A stretch of 64,000 bases of DNA from Intrasporangium flavum (GCF_001956915.1 NZ_MLJO01000017.1:62001-126000), one strand, 5' to 3'. Positions 50,438 to 63,134 are shown, counted from the stretch's first letter. Translations and numbers: made by a program. The notes: generated from the letters alone by a model not told the origin.

Positions 50438-52743
50438 CATCGGGCTCCTGCTGGGTCGGGGGCGGGGTGGCGGACGGAGAAGGGGACGCGGAGCAGGTCG
50501 GCGTCGCGAGACGTCGGGCCGACGAGCAGCTCGAACTCGCCCGGCTCGACGACGCGGCGGCCGGACGCGTCGACGACGGTGCACGCCGCGACCGGCACCT
50601 GCACGTCGACGACCAGCGACTCCCCCGGCGGGACGGTGACGCGCCGGAACGCCTTGAGCTCCTTGGCAGCCCACGTGACGCTCGTGACGACGTCGGCGAC
50701 GTAGGCCTGCACCACCTCGTGCGCCGGACGGGTGCCGGTGTTCCTCAGCGTGACGCGCGCCCGGACGGTGCCGCCGGTGTCGAGCTCGGTGGCGTCGAGG
50801 GCGAGGTCGGACCAGTCGACGGTCGTGTAGGACAGGCCGTCGCCGAAGACGAACTGCGGCTCCTGGGTCAGGTCGGCGTAGCGGTGGCCGTGCTGGCCGC
50901 GCACCTGGTTGTAGTAGGTGGGCTGCTGGCCGACATGGCGCGGGACGGACACCGGGAGGCGCCCCGCGGGGTCGACGTGCCCGAGGACGAGCTCGGCGAC
51001 GGCGCGGCCGCCGCGCATCCCCGGGCTGAACGCCTCGACGATCGCCGAGGCGCGAAGGGCGCTGGGCGGCAGGACGTTCGGCTTGGAGTGGAGCAGCACG
51101 AGGACGAGCCGGACTCCCGTGCCCTCGAGGGCGTCGACGAGGGCGTCGAGCAGGGCGACCTGGCCGCCCTGGAGGTCGAGCGTGGCGGTCGAGCAGCCCT
51201 CGCCGGTGAGGGCCACCGTGTCGCCGAGGACGACGACGGCGAGGTCGGCCGCCCGTGCCGCGGCAACGGCCTGCGCCACCTGGTCGGCGTCGACCGGGGC
51301 GGGCGAGGACACGGGCGGGCGCGGCTGCCCGTCGGGGAAGGTCGGGCCGTCGGGGTCGGGCAGGAGCTCCTCGATGTCGGCGCCGCGGGCGTGCGTCACG
51401 GTCCACGTGTCCGGGACGACGGCCCGGAAGCCGTCGAGGACGGTCTCGACGGTCTCGCGCGGGTGCCCGTCGGGCATCCAGTCGACCTGGCCCGACGCGC
51501 CGGCCCAGTCTCCGAGGTTCGCCTGCGGGTCGTGGGCGTTCGGGCCGATGACGGCGACGGTGCGCGGCATCGCGTCAGGGCCGTCCGGCTCGAAGGGCAG
51601 CGAGCCGTCGTTGGTGAGCAGGACGAGGGACCGCCGGGCGACCTCGAGGTTGAGGGCGGCGTGCGGGGCGGAGCCGATGACGGCCCGCTGGCGCTCGGCG
51701 TCGGGGGCGCGGGGGTCCTCGAAGAGGCCGAGCTCGACCTTGAGGCGCAGGACGCGGCGCACGGCGTCGTCGACGGCCGCCTCGTCGAGCAGGCCTCGGG
51801 CGACGGCCTCCTGGGCACTTTCGAAGAACTGGGGGGTCGTCATGACGAGGTCGTTGCCGGCCCCGACCGCGACGGCCGCAGCCTCGACGTCGTCGGCGCA
51901 GACCTTCTGCTCCCAGACCATCCGGCCGACGTTGTCCCAGTCGGTGACGAGCGTGCCGGTGAAGCCCCACTCGCCCTTGAGGACGTCGTCGAGCAGCCAC
52001 CCGTTGGCGGTCACGGGCACGCCGTCGATGGCCTGGTAGCCGAGCATGACGGTGCGGCAGCCCTCGCGGACGGCACGCTCGAACGGCGGCAGGAACCACG
52101 AGGCGAGCTTGCGGCGCGACAGGTCGGCCTCGCTCGCGTCGCGTCCGCCCTGGGTCTCGGAGTAGCCGGCGAAGTGCTTGGCGCAGGCGAGCACCGCTGT
52201 GGGGTCGGTGAGCCCGTCGCCCTGGTAGCCGCGGACCATCGCCGCGCCGAGCTCGCCGATGAGGTGCGGGTCCTCGCCGAACGTCTCGCCGACCCGGCCC
52301 CAGCGCAGGTCGCGGGTGATGCAGAGCACCGGCGAGAAGGTCCAGTGGATGCCGGTGGCCGCCACCTCGACGGCGGTGGCGCGGGCCGCCTGCTCGAGCA
52401 GGCCGGGGTCCCACGAGCAGGCCATCGCCAGCTGCGTCGGGAAGATCGTCGCGCCCGGCCAGAACGAGTGACCGTGGATGGCGTCGTCGGCCGTGAGGAG
52501 CGGGATCCGCAGCCGGGTGCGGCCGACGAGGTCGATGGCCTCGAGCATCCGCTCGGGCGAGGCGTGCAGGACCGAGCCCGCGAGGCGCGTCAGGACGACG
52601 TCCTCGAGGTCGCCCCTCGCGTCGAGCTGGAGCATCTGCCCGACCTTCTCCGGCAGCGTCATGCGTCCGAGGAGGTCCTCGACGCGCTCGTCGACGCCGC
52701 AGCTCGGGTCGAGGTAGGGGTGGAGGGGGTCGTCGGCGGCCAC
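50437..52743 (-). CDS. GH3 beta-glucosidase
   Basis: 768 aa, no signal peptide: intracellular. TIM-barrel domain with LLTADDAIHGHSFWPG, TFSPVLCITRDLRWGRVGETFGEDP (part), KHFAGYSETQGGRDAS and the nucleophile Asp in TLVTDWDNVGRMV. The alpha/beta sandwich follows (TVAVIGPNAHDPQANLGDW) and then a fibronectin-like domain (VRARVTLRNTGTRPAHEVVQAYV). Cleaves beta-linked glucose or xylose from short oligosaccharides. GTG at 52743 has TAGCGT 6 bases upstream, leaderless, facing the DUF4921 gene. Confidence 0.93.
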   Translation of the reverse strand: MAADDPLHPYLDPSCGVDERVEDLLGRMTLPEKVGQMLQLDARGDLEDVVLTRLAGSVLHASPERMLEAIDLVGRTRLRIPLLTADDAIHGHSFWPGATIFPTQLAMACSWDPGLLEQAARATAVEVAATGIHWTFSPVLCITRDLRWGRVGETFGEDPHLIGELGAAMVRGYQGDGLTDPTAVLACAKHFAGYSETQGGRDASEADLSRRKLASWFLPPFERAVREGCRTVMLGYQAIDGVPVTANGWLLDDVLKGEWGFTGTLVTDWDNVGRMVWEQKVCADDVEAAAVAVGAGNDLVMTTPQFFESAQEAVARGLLDEAAVDDAVRRVLRLKVELGLFEDPRAPDAERQRAVIGSAPHAALNLEVARRSLVLLTNDGSLPFEPDGPDAMPRTVAVIGPNAHDPQANLGDWAGASGQVDWMPDGHPRETVETVLDGFRAVVPDTWTVTHARGADIEELLPDPDGPTFPDGQPRPPVSSPAPVDADQVAQAVAAARAADLAVVVLGDTVALTGEGCSTATLDLQGGQVALLDALVDALEGTGVRLVLVLLHSKPNVLPPSALRASAIVEAFSPGMRGGRAVAELVLGHVDPAGRLPVSVPRHVGQQPTYYNQVRGQHGHRYADLTQEPQFVFGDGLSYTTVDWSDLALDATELDTGGTVRARVTLRNTGTRPAHEVVQAYVADVVTSVTWAAKELKAFRRVTVPPGESLVVDVQVPVAACTVVDASGRRVVEPGEFELLVGPTSRDADLLRVPFSVRHPAPDPAGAR

Positions 52744-52774
52744 GCACCGACGCTAGCCCACCTAGTCTGGAGGC
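52744..52774. promoter_or_regulatory. Compact divergent leaderless promoters
   Basis: Only 31 bases separate two GTG start codons. TAGCGT on the minus strand (52755-52750) serves the GH3 gene and TAGTCT on the plus strand (52763-52768) serves the DUF4921 gene; each -10 box is 6 bases from its start codon. The -35 region of each promoter must lie inside or beyond the other gene's start. Confidence 0.6.
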
Positions 52775-54079
52775 GTGAGCCAGCCATCGGTCGGCCAGTC
52801 CGGAGCCCAGACCCTGCATCCCCTGACCCGGCTGCCCGACGGCACGGTCAAGCAGGTCAACCCCCTCACCGGCACCAAGGTGTGGACGCTGCCGGGCCGC
52901 GCGGCCCGGCCGATCGGCGTCCCGAACCGGGTACCGCTGCCGATCGACCCGGACGACCACGACCGGCACTGCGCCTTCTGCGCGGGCCGGATGCTCGAGA
53001 CGACGCCGGAGATCGCCCGGCTCGTGCGCACCGCCGCCGGGTGGACGCAGCTGCGCGGCCTGCTCGCCGAGCAGCTCGACGACTCCGTCGCGGAGTTCCG
53101 GCTCATCCCCAACCTCTTCGAGATCCTCAGCTACGACTACTGGCACCTGACCCACGGGTTCGAGCCCACCCCCGAGTCCCAGGCGCACCGCGAGGCCTAC
53201 CTGGCCACGCCGGCCGGGCGGGCGCACGTCACCGAGCTGGCGCGGATCCGCATGCGCGCCAGAGGCGCCCACGGCGCCGACGCCGAGCCGCTGGCCGAGG
53301 ACGACCTCGACCGGGAGGCCGTGGGGCTCTTCGCCGGCAACCACCAGGTGGTCGTCGCCCGGCGCCACTACGTCGACGGCGCGACCGACGACACGCAGCT
53401 GGCGGCGTCGGGCACGCTGACCCCCGGCGAGCACGAGCAGTACGTGCGCCTCAGCATCGAGGCGGTGCGCGACCTCTACCGCGGCAACCCGTACGCCCGG
53501 TACGTGTCGGTGTTCCAGAACTGGCTGGCGGCGTCGGGGGCCTCGTTCGACCACCTGCACAAGCAGGTCGTGGCCATCGACGAGCTGAGCGCCCAGAAGG
53601 AGGTCGAGGTGCGGCGGGTGCGCCGCGAGCCCGACCTCTTCCTCCGCTGGGGGGCGCGGTTCGCCGAGGAGCAGGGCCTGGTCGTGGCCCGCACCGAGCA
53701 CGCCGTCGCCTTCGCCGGTGTCGGGCACCGCTACCCGGCGCTCGTCGTGCACGTCCTCGACGGCGAGCCGTGCCCGTGGGAGCTGTCCGAGCAGCAGGTG
53801 CGCGACTTCTCCGACCTCGTCCACGCCTGCCAGGCCGCGACCGGCGTCCACGTGCCCTCGAACGAGGAGTGGCACCACCGGCCCCCGTCGGTCGACGTGC
53901 CGATCCCCCTGCGCGCCGTCATCAAGTGGCGCATCTCCACGCTCGCCGGCTTCGAGGGCGGCACGAAGATCTACGTCAACACGATCGATCCGTGGACGCT
54001 GCGCGAGCGGACCGTGACGCGGCTGCGCGAGCTCTTCGACGCCGGTGCGGTCTCCGGACGCGTCGAGGTGGCCGGGTGA
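52775..54079 (+). CDS. DUF4921 (GalT/HIT-like) protein
   Basis: 434 aa. Actinobacterial DUF4921 protein with a fold like galactose-1-phosphate uridylyltransferase. Seen: VKQVNPLTGTKVWTLPGRA, the zinc-like HCAFCAGRMLETTPEIAR, FRLIPNLFEILSYDYWHL, VFQNWLAASGASFDHLHKQ with HLHK in the place of the GalT HPHG motif, and WHHRPPSVDVPIPLRAVIKW near the end. It probably acts on a nucleotide-linked substrate; this is unproven. GTG start, leaderless. Overlaps the MOSC gene as GTGA. Confidence 0.85.
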   Translation: MSQPSVGQSGAQTLHPLTRLPDGTVKQVNPLTGTKVWTLPGRAARPIGVPNRVPLPIDPDDHDRHCAFCAGRMLETTPEIARLVRTAAGWTQLRGLLAEQLDDSVAEFRLIPNLFEILSYDYWHLTHGFEPTPESQAHREAYLATPAGRAHVTELARIRMRARGAHGADAEPLAEDDLDREAVGLFAGNHQVVVARRHYVDGATDDTQLAASGTLTPGEHEQYVRLSIEAVRDLYRGNPYARYVSVFQNWLAASGASFDHLHKQVVAIDELSAQKEVEVRRVRREPDLFLRWGARFAEEQGLVVARTEHAVAFAGVGHRYPALVVHVLDGEPCPWELSEQQVRDFSDLVHACQAATGVHVPSNEEWHHRPPSVDVPIPLRAVIKWRISTLAGFEGGTKIYVNTIDPWTLRERTVTRLRELFDAGAVSGRVEVAG

Positions 54080-54543
54080 GCCCCACGGTGGTCGCGATCC
54101 ACGTCGCCAAGGCCCGACGCCTGCCGACCCGGTCGGTGCAGAGCGTCGAGGCCGAGGCGGGAGCCGGGCTCGTCGGCGACCGCTACCACGGCAGCCGGCA
54201 CCGGCACGTCACGGTGCAGGCGGTCGAGGCCCTGGAGGCGGCCGCGGCGGACCTCGGGCGACCGGTCGACCCGGGCCTGACGCGGCGCAACGTGACCATC
54301 AGCGGCGCCGCGGTGCCCCGACGCCCCGGCGAGCGCATCCGCATCGGCGACGTCGACCTCGAGGTGGTCCGGGTGGCCGCACCGTGCCGGCTCCTCGACG
54401 ACGAGCTCGGTCCGGGCGCCGCGCGGGCGCTGCACGACCGCTCGGGCACCGTGTTCCGCCTGCTCGGGTCGGGCACGATCAGCGTCGGCGACCCCGTCGA
54501 CCTCGACCCCGAGCCACGCGCGGTTCGAGGCGACGGCGCGTGA
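54076..54543 (+). CDS. MOSC-domain protein
   Basis: 155 aa, a single MOSC domain. ARRLPTRSVQSVEAEAGAGLVGDRYHG is the opening strand region (short form GAGLVGDRYHG), then TVQAVEALE, TRRNVTISG, ERIRIGDVDLEVVRVAAPC with the conserved Cys, and GSGTISVGDPV. MOSC proteins carry sulfur for molybdenum cofactor or detoxify N-hydroxylated bases. Coupled to the DUF4921 gene by a 4-base overlap, an association that may hint at the role of that family. Confidence 0.9.
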   Translation: MSPTVVAIHVAKARRLPTRSVQSVEAEAGAGLVGDRYHGSRHRHVTVQAVEALEAAAADLGRPVDPGLTRRNVTISGAAVPRRPGERIRIGDVDLEVVRVAAPCRLLDDELGPGAARALHDRSGTVFRLLGSGTISVGDPVDLDPEPRAVRGDGA

Positions 54544-54591
54544 CGGGAGGTCGATCCGACCGTGGCGGCGGTTACCGGCCGTCTTCTCGCC

Positions 54592-54981
54592 TCAGTGCAC
54601 GCCCATGGAGGCGCCCCACGCCAGGCCGTCCTGAGGCCTGCTGTCGGCACGGCCGTCGTCCTTGACGTGCCCGCAGCGGCGACAGTGGTGACTCACGTAC
54701 CTGCGGTTCTCCGGGTTGTCGTGGACAGCGAGGTAGGCGTGCAGGTGCAGGCGGCACCGCAGGGGCACCGCATCCGGGTCGGTGCCGACGATGATGCGTC
54801 GCAGCTCGACGGCGTGCACCAGCACGCTCCAGGCGTAGCCGGTGGCCCCTTCGGGCTCGGCTGAGAGGTCGGCACGCCACTCGGCCAGGTACCGGCCCCG
54901 GCTCGCGCGCGGCAGCAGCGCCGCCGCCGCCCGACACAGCAGGCCGGGGAGCGAGGGCGTGGCCGGCCAGAGCGCCCTCAT
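54592..54981 (-). CDS. Hypothetical protein with C-terminal zinc-ribbon-like motif
   Basis: 129 aa, unrecognised. PSLPGLLCRAAAALLPRASRGRYLAEWRADL, with RYLAEWRADL reminiscent of actinobacterial proteins that accompany PadR regulators, then GYAWSVLVHAVELRRIIVGTD, which could be a membrane-lying helix. The C-terminus has RYVSHHCRRCGHVKDDG, a HxCxxC arrangement that may bind zinc. ATG at 54981 overlaps the PadR stop, so it is probably the regulated partner in a two-gene unit. Confidence 0.65.
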   Translation of the reverse strand: MRALWPATPSLPGLLCRAAAALLPRASRGRYLAEWRADLSAEPEGATGYAWSVLVHAVELRRIIVGTDPDAVPLRCRLHLHAYLAVHDNPENRRYVSHHCRRCGHVKDDGRADSRPQDGLAWGASMGVH

Positions 54982-55319
54982 GAGAACCCCACGCTGCCGG
55001 GCGCCGGGCGCAGCACCGAGCGCCGCTTCTCCCGAGCGCGGGCGACCTTCGCCAGCGCGGCCTCGGCGCGCTCGAGACCCTCTTGGGTGAGCCGGTAGTA
55101 CCGGCGCTGCGGTCGCCCGACTGCGGCGGGATCGACGTCCTCCCAGCCGCTCTCGAGCCAGCCCAGGCCCTCTAACCGCGCCAGGATCGGGAACACGGTG
55201 CCGCTGGGCAGCCCGGTGAGCGCCATGACCTCCAGCCCGTACCGCTCGCTCGACGCGTCGCGGACGAAGGTCTGGAGCACCTCGACCGTCGTGACGGTCA
55301 TCCTCGGTTCGCCACTCAT
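54978..55319 (-). CDS. PadR-family transcriptional regulator
   Basis: 113 aa. Winged helix with TVEVLQTFVRDASSERYGLEVMALTGL, the PadR pattern YGLE, then SGTVFPILARLEGLGWLESGWED (short: GTVFPILARLEGLGWL) and RRYYRLTQEGLERAEAALA. The coiled C-terminal helix is short, as in the small PadR subtype. ATG at 55319 lies 6 bases after TAGACT: leaderless. CATAG is repeated around that promoter (55317 and 55332), a possible autoregulatory site. Overlaps the next gene by 4 bases. Confidence 0.9.
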   Translation of the reverse strand: MSGEPRMTVTTVEVLQTFVRDASSERYGLEVMALTGLPSGTVFPILARLEGLGWLESGWEDVDPAAVGRPQRRYYRLTQEGLERAEAALAKVARAREKRRSVLRPAPGSVGFS

Positions 55320-55381
55320 AGCAGAAGTCTACATAGTGTCTGGCGGCGTGACCAGCAGTTCGTGACACCAGGACAGCAATC

Positions 55382-58929
<3,548 letters not shown>

Positions 58930-58939
58930 CCGTCACGGC

Positions 58940-58972
58940 GTCGGGCCGCCACCGCCGAGGTGGCGACCCGAC
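58940..58972. terminator. Bidirectional hairpin terminator
   Basis: 14-base arms (58940-58953 and 58959-58972) with one mismatch and a 5-base loop, between the convergent fadH-like and beta-propeller genes. Confidence 0.7.
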
Positions 58973-58990
58973 ACCGCCCTGCGCCTCCCC

Positions 58991-60112
58991 TCAGTGGTGC
59001 AGGTGCACCTTCATGACGCTGCCGGCTCCCGGCGGGCAGAAGGTGCTGCAGGTGGTCACGTACGCCGACTCGCCGCGGATCGCGACGCCGTAGGGCAGCG
59101 GCAGGCCGGCGGCGACGACACGGTGCGAGCTCGACCACGGCTTGACCGCGACGAGGTCACCCGGGCCGCCCGACAGCAGGCCCGTCGCCGACAGCTCGAC
59201 GGCGTAGAGACGCCCGTGCTCGTCGAACGCGAGCGACGTGACGTTGGTCAGGCCGGTGGCGTAGGCCTTCGGCCGGTGGCCGGGCACGATGCGCCAGATC
59301 GTCGACGCGCCGGCCTCGAACGGGTAGCCGACGAGCTGGGAGACGTACCAGGCACCGTCGGGGCCCTTGACGACGTCGGTGGGCACGGCGTCGGCCGGGA
59401 AGCCGACCGGGAGCCCCTCGGCGGCCTTCGTCGTCGGCACGGGCGGCAGGACGCCGACCGTCGACCCGCCGTGGCGCGTCGAGACGACGTCGTTGCCACC
59501 GGCGTCGGCCACCACGAAGCCGTTGCCCTTGCGGGCGAGCCCGACGGCGTTGCTGTCGACGTCGGTGCCGTCCGGGTTGGCCCTCTGCTCGTAGCCGGCC
59601 ACGTCGAAGACGCGCCGGACGCCGGCGCCCGGGTGGCGCAGGTCGCCGGTGACGACGCTGCCGAGCAGCGCGGCGTCGGGCCCGAACCCGGCCCGGTAGT
59701 CGGGGCTGCCGCCGAGCCCGATCGTCAGGGCGAAGCGGTGGTTGCCCGTGAACACGATGTCGCTCGGGCCGATGACGTCGCTCCCGCCCGCCGAGGGCAG
59801 GCCCTGCACGACGCGCGTGACGCCCGTCCGGCCGACCTTGGCGACCGAGCCGGTGAGGCCGAAGCAGACCTCCCCGAGCTCGCCGACCTGGCACGGTCCC
59901 GAGCCGCCGAGACCCGCCTCGGCGACGTACAGCTGACCACCCGGGCTGAAGGCGAGCTGCCTCGGGTTGTTGAGGCCGGTCGCGACAACCGTCGGCCCAT
60001 CGGTGTCCGCCCCTGCCGGTGCCCCGCCCCAGAGGCCGGCGGCGACGGCGACGGTCGCGGCGGCCGCGGCGATGCGGCGGCGTCTCCCGGTTCTTCCCAT
60101 GGCTGTGCTCAT
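58991..60112 (-). CDS. ScyD/ScyE-type secreted beta-propeller protein
   Basis: 373 aa. Signal peptide (RRRRIAAAAATVAVAAGLWGG, cleaved near ADTDG), so secreted. Repeated blades such as NNPRQLAFSPGGQLYVAE, PTDVVKGPDGAWYVSQLVG and NVTSLAFDEHGRLYAVEL form an NHL/SMP-30-like six-bladed propeller. The ScyD/ScyE name comes from scytonemin genes, but actinobacterial members occur without that pathway and have no known role. Two Cys at the C-terminus (TTCSTFCPPG) may form a disulfide, as may CQVGELGEVC. ATG at 60112 follows AGGAGGA. Confidence 0.87.
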   Translation of the reverse strand: MSTAMGRTGRRRRIAAAAATVAVAAGLWGGAPAGADTDGPTVVATGLNNPRQLAFSPGGQLYVAEAGLGGSGPCQVGELGEVCFGLTGSVAKVGRTGVTRVVQGLPSAGGSDVIGPSDIVFTGNHRFALTIGLGGSPDYRAGFGPDAALLGSVVTGDLRHPGAGVRRVFDVAGYEQRANPDGTDVDSNAVGLARKGNGFVVADAGGNDVVSTRHGGSTVGVLPPVPTTKAAEGLPVGFPADAVPTDVVKGPDGAWYVSQLVGYPFEAGASTIWRIVPGHRPKAYATGLTNVTSLAFDEHGRLYAVELSATGLLSGGPGDLVAVKPWSSSHRVVAAGLPLPYGVAIRGESAYVTTCSTFCPPGAGSVMKVHLHH

Positions 60113-60347
60113 GCGCGTGCTCCTCCTGAGTACTCGACCCTCGGTCGTCGGCGACGCCGGAGTCCCCTGCCTCCCCCCCTCTCGGCAGGCTACGACCGGC
60201 TCCGGAGGCGCACCGGCGAACCGGCCAACGCGCGGCTTTCGTCCGGAACGCACCGGAGGCCACCCATCGGTCAGGAATCGAGAAGCCGCCACCGGCCGCC
60301 CTGCCCGAGACTGGGTGCACCACCACGACAGAGGGGACACACCAGAG

Positions 60348-60791
60348 ATGAGCACCACGACGAAGCGGACCGGCCCGGCCTTCACCGACGACGAGAAGGC
60401 GGCGATGAAGGAGCGCGCGAACGAGGTCAAGGCCTCCCGCCGCAAGGGCGCCGACCCGGCCGAGGCGAAGGCCCAGATGCTCGCGAAGGTCGCCGAGATG
60501 TGCGACGAGGACCGCGCGCTGGCCGAGGGAGTGCTCGCCCTCGTCGAGAAGGCCGCGCCCGACCTCGAGCCGGGCACCTGGTACGGCATGCCGTCGTGGT
60601 CGAAGGGCGGCAAGGTCGTCTGCTCCTTCCAGCCGGCCGCGAAGTTCAAGGCGCGCTACTCGACGCTCGGGTTCAACGACCCCGCTATGCTCGACGACGG
60701 CGACGTGTGGCCCGTGGCCTTCGCCGTGCTCGAGCTCACCCCGGCCGTCGAGAAGCAGCTCACCGCCGTGCTGCGCAAGGCCGCCGGCTGA
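60348..60791 (+). CDS. DUF1801-like protein
   Basis: 147 aa, cytosolic. A charged helical N-terminus (FTDDEKAAMKERANEVKASRRKG, in part) leads into a YdhG/DUF1801-like domain: ALVEKAAPDLEPGTWYGMPSWSKGGKVVCSF (motif WYGMPSW), KFKARYSTLGFND and LELTPAVEKQLTAVLRKA. Members have been linked to iron chaperones, but function is not settled. ATG at 60348 is preceded by a weak site. The 235-base spacer before it shows no other gene. Confidence 0.82.
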   Translation: MSTTTKRTGPAFTDDEKAAMKERANEVKASRRKGADPAEAKAQMLAKVAEMCDEDRALAEGVLALVEKAAPDLEPGTWYGMPSWSKGGKVVCSFQPAAKFKARYSTLGFNDPAMLDDGDVWPVAFAVLELTPAVEKQLTAVLRKAAG

Positions 60792-60806
60792 CGACCGCCC
60801 GCAGGG

Positions 60807-62078
60807 TCAGCGCGCGAGGACGGCGGCGACGACGCGTGCAGCGTCGGCGGCGCCGTCCTCCGCTGTGACGAGCCCACCCAGCCGCTGCGCCGTCCCGACC
60901 GACGCGGGGGCCAGCGCTTCCTCCAGCGCCCGGGTCAGCCGAGCCGCCCCGAAGTGCTTGCGCGGCAACGGCGCCGGACCGCAGCCGAGGTCGTGGACGC
61001 GTCGGCCCCAGTACGGCTGGTCGGCGATGTGGGGCACGACGACCTGCGGCACGCCGGCCCGGAACGCCGCGGCCGTCGTGCCGCCGCCGCCGTGGTGGAC
61101 GACCGCCGCACACCGCGGGAAGAGCCACTCGTGCGGGGCCTCGTCGATGGCGAGGACCCCGTCGGGAAGGTCGTCCGGCCGCACGCCCGCACGGCCCAGC
61201 CGCGCCCACCCGGCGCTGACGATCCCGCGCCGGCCGACCGCCCGCAGCGCGTCGACGAACGCGCGCAGCACCGCCGGCGGGTCGTGGGTCGGCATCGAGC
61301 CGAAGCCGAGGTGGACGGGTGGGTCACCGGCGTCGAGGAACGACGCGAGGGCATCCGGCGGCTGCCAGGACGCCGCGTCGGACCGGAACCACCACCCTGT
61401 CTGTGCCAGAGTGTCGGGCCAGTCGGGCGCGTGCGGCACGACGTGCGGACTCGCGGCCAGCAGCGTCGGCGTCGTCGACGCGTCGTGCACGTAGCCTCGG
61501 AAACCCTTGCGGGGCAAGCCCATCCGGTGACGCATGCGGTCGCCCGGCTGGCGGAAGATCGACCACGCGGCATGGGCCGCGAGCCAGCTCCAGCCGAGGT
61601 TGAGCACCGAGGCCGACCCCGGCCGAAGAGCGAACGACGACGACGGCCCGTACCGCGACGGCCACACGGGCTGGAAGGTCGCGTAAACGTGCGGACGCCC
61701 GTCCCGGGCGCAGAGGCTCGCCACCGCGTCGAGGGTCAGCGCGCTCGACACGACGGCGTCGGCGGCACCGACGACGCGGGCCACGTCGGCGCCGAGCGCG
61801 TCGGCCGTGTAGGCCACGACCCGGCGCATGAGCGCGGCCTCGCGCACCTGGTTGGTCGAGGAGCCCCGCAGCCAGCGCCGTCCGAGGTCGGACTCGACGC
61901 CCGGGCGCACCTCGAACGACAGCGGCTCGAAGGCGACCCCGTGCCCCTCGACGAACCCCCGGAAGTCGGCGGCCGCGACGACGACCGGCTCGTGGCCGAG
62001 CGCCGACAGGTGCGGCGCGAGCGCGACGAACGGCTGCACGTCACCGCGCGAGCCCATGCCCAGCAGCGCGACCCGCAT
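60807..62078 (-). CDS. UDP-glycosyltransferase-like (GT1) enzyme
   Basis: 423 aa. MGT/Gtf-like two-domain GT-B protein: MRVALLGMGSRGDVQPFVALA at the N-terminus (short: GMGSRGDVQPF) is the sterol/macrolide glycosyltransferase opening; the donor site is VVHHGGGGTTAAAFRAGVP and PQVVVPHIADQPYWGRRV. GFGSMPT precedes it. It transfers a sugar from a nucleotide donor to a small lipophilic acceptor, perhaps lipid or xenobiotic. Starts 7 bases after the LLM oxidoreductase gene on the same strand. Confidence 0.9.
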   Translation of the reverse strand: MRVALLGMGSRGDVQPFVALAPHLSALGHEPVVVAAADFRGFVEGHGVAFEPLSFEVRPGVESDLGRRWLRGSSTNQVREAALMRRVVAYTADALGADVARVVGAADAVVSSALTLDAVASLCARDGRPHVYATFQPVWPSRYGPSSSFALRPGSASVLNLGWSWLAAHAAWSIFRQPGDRMRHRMGLPRKGFRGYVHDASTTPTLLAASPHVVPHAPDWPDTLAQTGWWFRSDAASWQPPDALASFLDAGDPPVHLGFGSMPTHDPPAVLRAFVDALRAVGRRGIVSAGWARLGRAGVRPDDLPDGVLAIDEAPHEWLFPRCAAVVHHGGGGTTAAAFRAGVPQVVVPHIADQPYWGRRVHDLGCGPAPLPRKHFGAARLTRALEEALAPASVGTAQRLGGLVTAEDGAADAARVVAAVLAR

Positions 62079-62085
62079 CGACGCG

Positions 62086-63114
62086 TCAGCCGAGCTGCTC
62101 GCGGACGCGCGGCACGACCTCCTCGGCGTACAGCCGGATGCACTCCATGCGCTGGTCGTGCGGCAGGGTGCCGAAGGAGTACTTGAGCTGGAAGCGCGAG
62201 AGCCCCAGCACCCGCACGGTGTCGACGATCTTGGCGGCGACGGTGTCGGGCGACCCGCAGTAGACGGCCCCCTCCGGCCCGAGCTGGCCCAGCGCCTGCT
62301 CCTTGGTCATCGGCGCCCAGCGGCGTTCACGGCCGAGCTTGTTCATGTACGGCACGAAGTGCGGCAGGAAGTCCTCGACGGCCTGCTCGTCGGTGGCCGC
62401 GACGTAGCCGGGCGAGTGGACGCCGACCGGCAGCTCGGGCTTGTCCATCTCGGTCAGCGCCCGCCGGTAGAGGTCGGCGAGCGGGGCGAACTGCCGCGCC
62501 GAGCCGCCGATGATGGCGATGACGACGGGGAACCCGTGGTGCGCGGCCCGCACGACCGACTGCGGCGTGCCGCCGACGCCGACCCAGACGGGCAGCCGCC
62601 CCGACTCGGTGGCGGGCATGACGCGGTCGACCTGAACGGGCGGGCGGATCGAGCCCTGCCACCGCACCGGACGCTCGGCGACGACGGCGGCGAGCAGGTC
62701 GAGCTTCTCCTCGAAGAGGGTCTCGTAGTCGGCCAGGTCGAGACCGAACAGGGGGAACGACTCGATGAAAGACCCTCTGCCGACGGTGATCTCGGCCCGT
62801 CCGTTCGAGACGGCGTCGACGGTCGAGAAGCGCTGGAAGACCCGGATCGGGTCGTCGGAGGACAGCACCGTCACCGACGTGCCGAGCCGGATGCGCTCGG
62901 TGCGCGTCGCGAGGGCTGCGAGCAGGGTGTCGGGCGCGCTGACGGCGTAGTCGGGGCGGTGGTGCTCGCCGATGCCGAAGAAGTCGAGGCCGAGCCGGTC
63001 GGCGAGCTCACCCTCGGCGAGCACCTCCCGCAGGACGACCGCGGGGTGCAGCGGCTGCCCGTCGGGGCCGTTCGCGATGTCGCCGAAGGTGTCGAGCCCG
63101 AGTTCGAGAGCCAT
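62086..63114 (-). CDS. LLM-class flavin-dependent oxidoreductase
   Basis: 342 aa. Luciferase-like barrel using FMN or F420: ELGLDTFGDIA, DFFGIGEHHRPDYAVSAP (the EHH motif), RIRLGTSVTVLSSDDPIRVFQRF, GRAEITVGRGSFIESFPLFG and GGSARQFAPLADLY are family-typical. Substrate unknown. ATG at 63114 has TACGAT 6 bases upstream: leaderless. Likely operon with the glycosyltransferase. Confidence 0.92.
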   Translation of the reverse strand: MALELGLDTFGDIANGPDGQPLHPAVVLREVLAEGELADRLGLDFFGIGEHHRPDYAVSAPDTLLAALATRTERIRLGTSVTVLSSDDPIRVFQRFSTVDAVSNGRAEITVGRGSFIESFPLFGLDLADYETLFEEKLDLLAAVVAERPVRWQGSIRPPVQVDRVMPATESGRLPVWVGVGGTPQSVVRAAHHGFPVVIAIIGGSARQFAPLADLYRRALTEMDKPELPVGVHSPGYVAATDEQAVEDFLPHFVPYMNKLGRERRWAPMTKEQALGQLGPEGAVYCGSPDTVAAKIVDTVRVLGLSRFQLKYSFGTLPHDQRMECIRLYAEEVVPRVREQLG

Positions 63115-63134
63115 GGGCCCATCGTAGGGAGGAC

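Noticed and set aside
50371-52770. Open frame antisense to the GH3 gene, continuous with the DUF4921 shifted frame
   Set aside because: Low-complexity Arg/Asp-rich translation; GH3 catalytic motifs are on the other strand and the real plus-strand gene begins at 52775.
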